Under the pieces are notes generated by a model. The model saw only the letters and a list, made by a program, of their open reading frames with translations, did not search any database and was not told where the DNA came from. 6,610 nucleotides of DNA from an uncultured Eubacteriales bacterium (lineage in GTDB: Bacteria; Bacillota; Clostridia; Oscillospirales; Oscillospiraceae), in assembly GCA_900549885.1 (NCBI GenBank), contig URQA01000135.1, positions 1 to 6,610 on the forward strand, given 5' to 3'. Positions 5,643 to 6,610 of the stretch are shown one piece after another. The position numbers and the translations under genes are program-made. The first letter of the stretch is position 1. Each line of letters starts with the position of its first letter.

Positions 5643-5670
5643 ATGACATATTCCAAAATGTGAATACAAT
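5643..5670 (+). promoter_or_regulatory. Candidate promoter for the DUF6809-like gene within an A+T-rich stretch
   Basis: ATGACA (5643-5648) and TACAAT (5665-5670) each match five of six consensus bases with a 16-base spacer. The whole stretch 5611-5762 is strikingly A+T-rich compared with the genes around it and holds further TATAAA/TATATC-like hexamers, so the exact start is uncertain. It also holds short inverted repeats: ATATTCCA (5648-5655) with TGGAATAT (5673-5680), and TGTGAAT (5659-5665) with ATTCACA (5684-5690). Both overlap the promoter boxes and could be operator half-sites. Two perfect 8-base palindromes, ACATATGT (5693-5700) and GATATATC (5701-5708), follow directly. Confidence 0.5.
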
Positions 5671-5762
5671 AATGGAATATATCATTCACAGTACATATGT
5701 GATATATCTAATTTATGTCCTATCCGCAAATCTCAAATCAAAACAGAAAAGAGGTAGCTATC

Positions 5763-6047
5763 ATGGTTTCCATCCTACAGCAAATCTACGCCGGAGGTCT
5801 GGCCCCCATCTGTGACGCCATGCCCCGCGTCCGGGAATACCAGGAGGCCCTCCAGGCCCACTTCCGGCACTACGACGCCCTCCGGGAAAAGCTCACCCGG
5901 CTGGACCCGGCGCTGCAGCGGGAGTTCGACCGCTTCGCAGACGAGCAGCTGGACCTGCGCCCCATGGACCTGGAGGAACAGTTCCTGATGGGCTTCCGCC
6001 TGGGTGCCCGTCTGATGATAGAGGTGTTGGACCAGCCGGAGACGTGA
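5763..6047 (+). CDS. Small DUF6809-like protein of unknown function
   Basis: The product is 94 residues. ATG 5763 has AAAGAGG (5748-5754) eight bases upstream; an in-frame ATG at 5715 has no ribosome binding site and lies in the A+T-rich leader. The sequence is soluble, charged and largely helical, with no membrane segment or signal peptide. It starts SILQQIYAGGLAPICDAMP (3-21), continues with a helical middle (HFRHYDALREKLTRLDPALQ, 33-52) and ends with EEQFLMGFRLGARLMIEVLD (71-90). This start, length and FxxGFRLGxRxMxEV ending resemble the small Clostridia family that I recall as DUF6809; the family name is from memory. No enzymatic residues or DNA-binding motif can be recognised, and the function is unknown. 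The P1 peptidase gene follows 83 bases later with its own promoter, so the two may be only partly co-transcribed. Confidence 0.85.
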   Translation: MVSILQQIYAGGLAPICDAMPRVREYQEALQAHFRHYDALREKLTRLDPALQREFDRFADEQLDLRPMDLEEQFLMGFRLGARLMIEVLDQPET

Positions 6048-6065
6048 GCTTCTCTGTCCCCCTCC

Positions 6066-6095
6066 TTGCCAGTTCCCCCTCAGGTATGGTACAAT
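6066..6095 (+). promoter_or_regulatory. Extended -10 promoter for the P1 peptidase gene
   Basis: TTGCCA (6066-6071) and TACAAT (6090-6095) each match five of six consensus bases with an 18-base spacer, and TGG directly precedes the -10 box to form an extended -10 element. The predicted start lies about 30 bases before the ATG at 6131. Confidence 0.7.
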
Positions 6096-6130
6096 CTCCC
6101 CATCCAACACACCAGAAAGGCGGTATCATT

Positions 6131-6610
6131 ATGTCTCAGCTCCGTGCCCGGGACCTGGGCCTGGCCGTGGGCCAGCTCCCCACCGGCCAGCGCAACAAAA
6201 TCACCGATGTGCCCGGGGTGTCCGTGGGCCACGTCACCATCGACACCTGCCGATACAAAACCGGACTGACCGCCATCCTCCCCTGCCCGGAAAATCCCTT
6301 CTATCACAAGCTGCCCGCCGCCTCCGTCGTGCTCAACGGCTTCGGTAAGAGCCAAGGACTGGTTCAGGTGGATGAGCTGGGCCAGCTGGAATCCCCCATT
6401 TTTCTCACCAATACTCTGAATGTAGGCAAGGTACACGATGGAGCGGTGTCCTGGCTGCTGGAGCAGTGCGGGAGGGAGGGCGCCCCCGCCCGCTCGGTCA
6501 ACCCCGTGGTGTGCGAGTGCAACGACGCATCCCTGAATGACATCCGTCACCGGGCGGTGGGGCAGGCGGAGGTGTTCACCGCCATTGCCGCCGCGTCGGC
6601 GGACTTTGCG
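6131..6610 (+). CDS. P1-family (DmpA-type, peptidase family S58) aminopeptidase, N-terminal part (3' partial)
   Basis: The frame is open from ATG 6131 to the window end, giving 160 residues, about half of a typical P1 peptidase. AAGGCGG (6117-6123) lies seven bases before the ATG. Clear family marks are NKITDVPGVSVGHVTI (22-37), TGLTAILPCP (44-53), AASVVLNGFGKSQGLVQVDELG (63-84), ESPIFLTNTLNVGKV (87-101) and NPVVCECNDASLNDIR (124-139). P1 proteins such as DmpA and the beta-peptidyl aminopeptidases are N-terminal-nucleophile-like enzymes. They cut themselves into two chains, and the new N-terminal serine of the second chain is the nucleophile; that site lies beyond the window, so activity cannot be judged. 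No signal peptide is seen, suggesting a cytoplasmic enzyme that trims small peptides or amides from their N-terminus. Confidence 0.93.
   Translation, partial: MSQLRARDLGLAVGQLPTGQRNKITDVPGVSVGHVTIDTCRYKTGLTAILPCPENPFYHKLPAASVVLNGFGKSQGLVQVDELGQLESPIFLTNTLNVGKVHDGAVSWLLEQCGREGAPARSVNPVVCECNDASLNDIRHRAVGQAEVFTAIAAASADFA

Overview
The window is G+C-rich chromosomal DNA with strong AGGAGG-type ribosome binding sites, sigma-A-like promoters (several with an extended TGn -10) and a gene mix (YczE-like/cytidylate-kinase fusion, a DUF6809-like small protein, OFA-type MFS transporter, P1 peptidase). I infer a G+C-rich Clostridia member, probably a gut Oscillospiraceae relative of Flavonifractor or Lawsonibacter. 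That placement comes from protein flavour only, not from a marker gene. No tRNA, rRNA, CRISPR array, transposase or phage gene was seen.

Layout. Bases 2-733 hold the C-terminal half of an FAD/NAD(P)-dependent old-yellow-enzyme-type reductase whose start is off the left edge. Bases 826-1284 encode a four-helix DUF1648-like membrane protein with its own near-consensus promoter and a perfect hairpin terminator, which lies between it and the converging minus-strand gene. Bases 1327-2730 (minus) encode a fusion of a YczE/YitT-like membrane domain to a cytidylate-kinase-like domain. It is divergent from a LysR-type regulator (2988-3869), and the 257-base gap between them carries two back-to-back promoter candidates on either side of a large dyad. 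This looks like a classic LysR-regulator/target pair.

Bases 3870-4331 are non-coding. They hold an exact 44-bp direct repeat (3898-3941 and 4135-4178), each copy being a 13-bp-stem hairpin, that brackets about 190 bases of consecutive further hairpins. Next come an extended -10 promoter, an intrinsic-terminator-like hairpin in the leader, and an oxalate/formate-antiporter-family MFS transporter (4332-5561) ending in a strong terminator. A very A+T-rich stretch (5611-5762) precedes a 94-residue DUF6809-like protein (5763-6047). The window ends inside a P1-family (DmpA-type) peptidase (6131 onward) with its own promoter.

The genes do not form one pathway; most have their own promoter and terminator. 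The best candidates for something little described are the repeat-bracketed hairpin tract at 3898-4178, the membrane-kinase fusion with its probable LysR control, and the possible attenuator ahead of the transporter. None of these is shown to be a new system from sequence alone.
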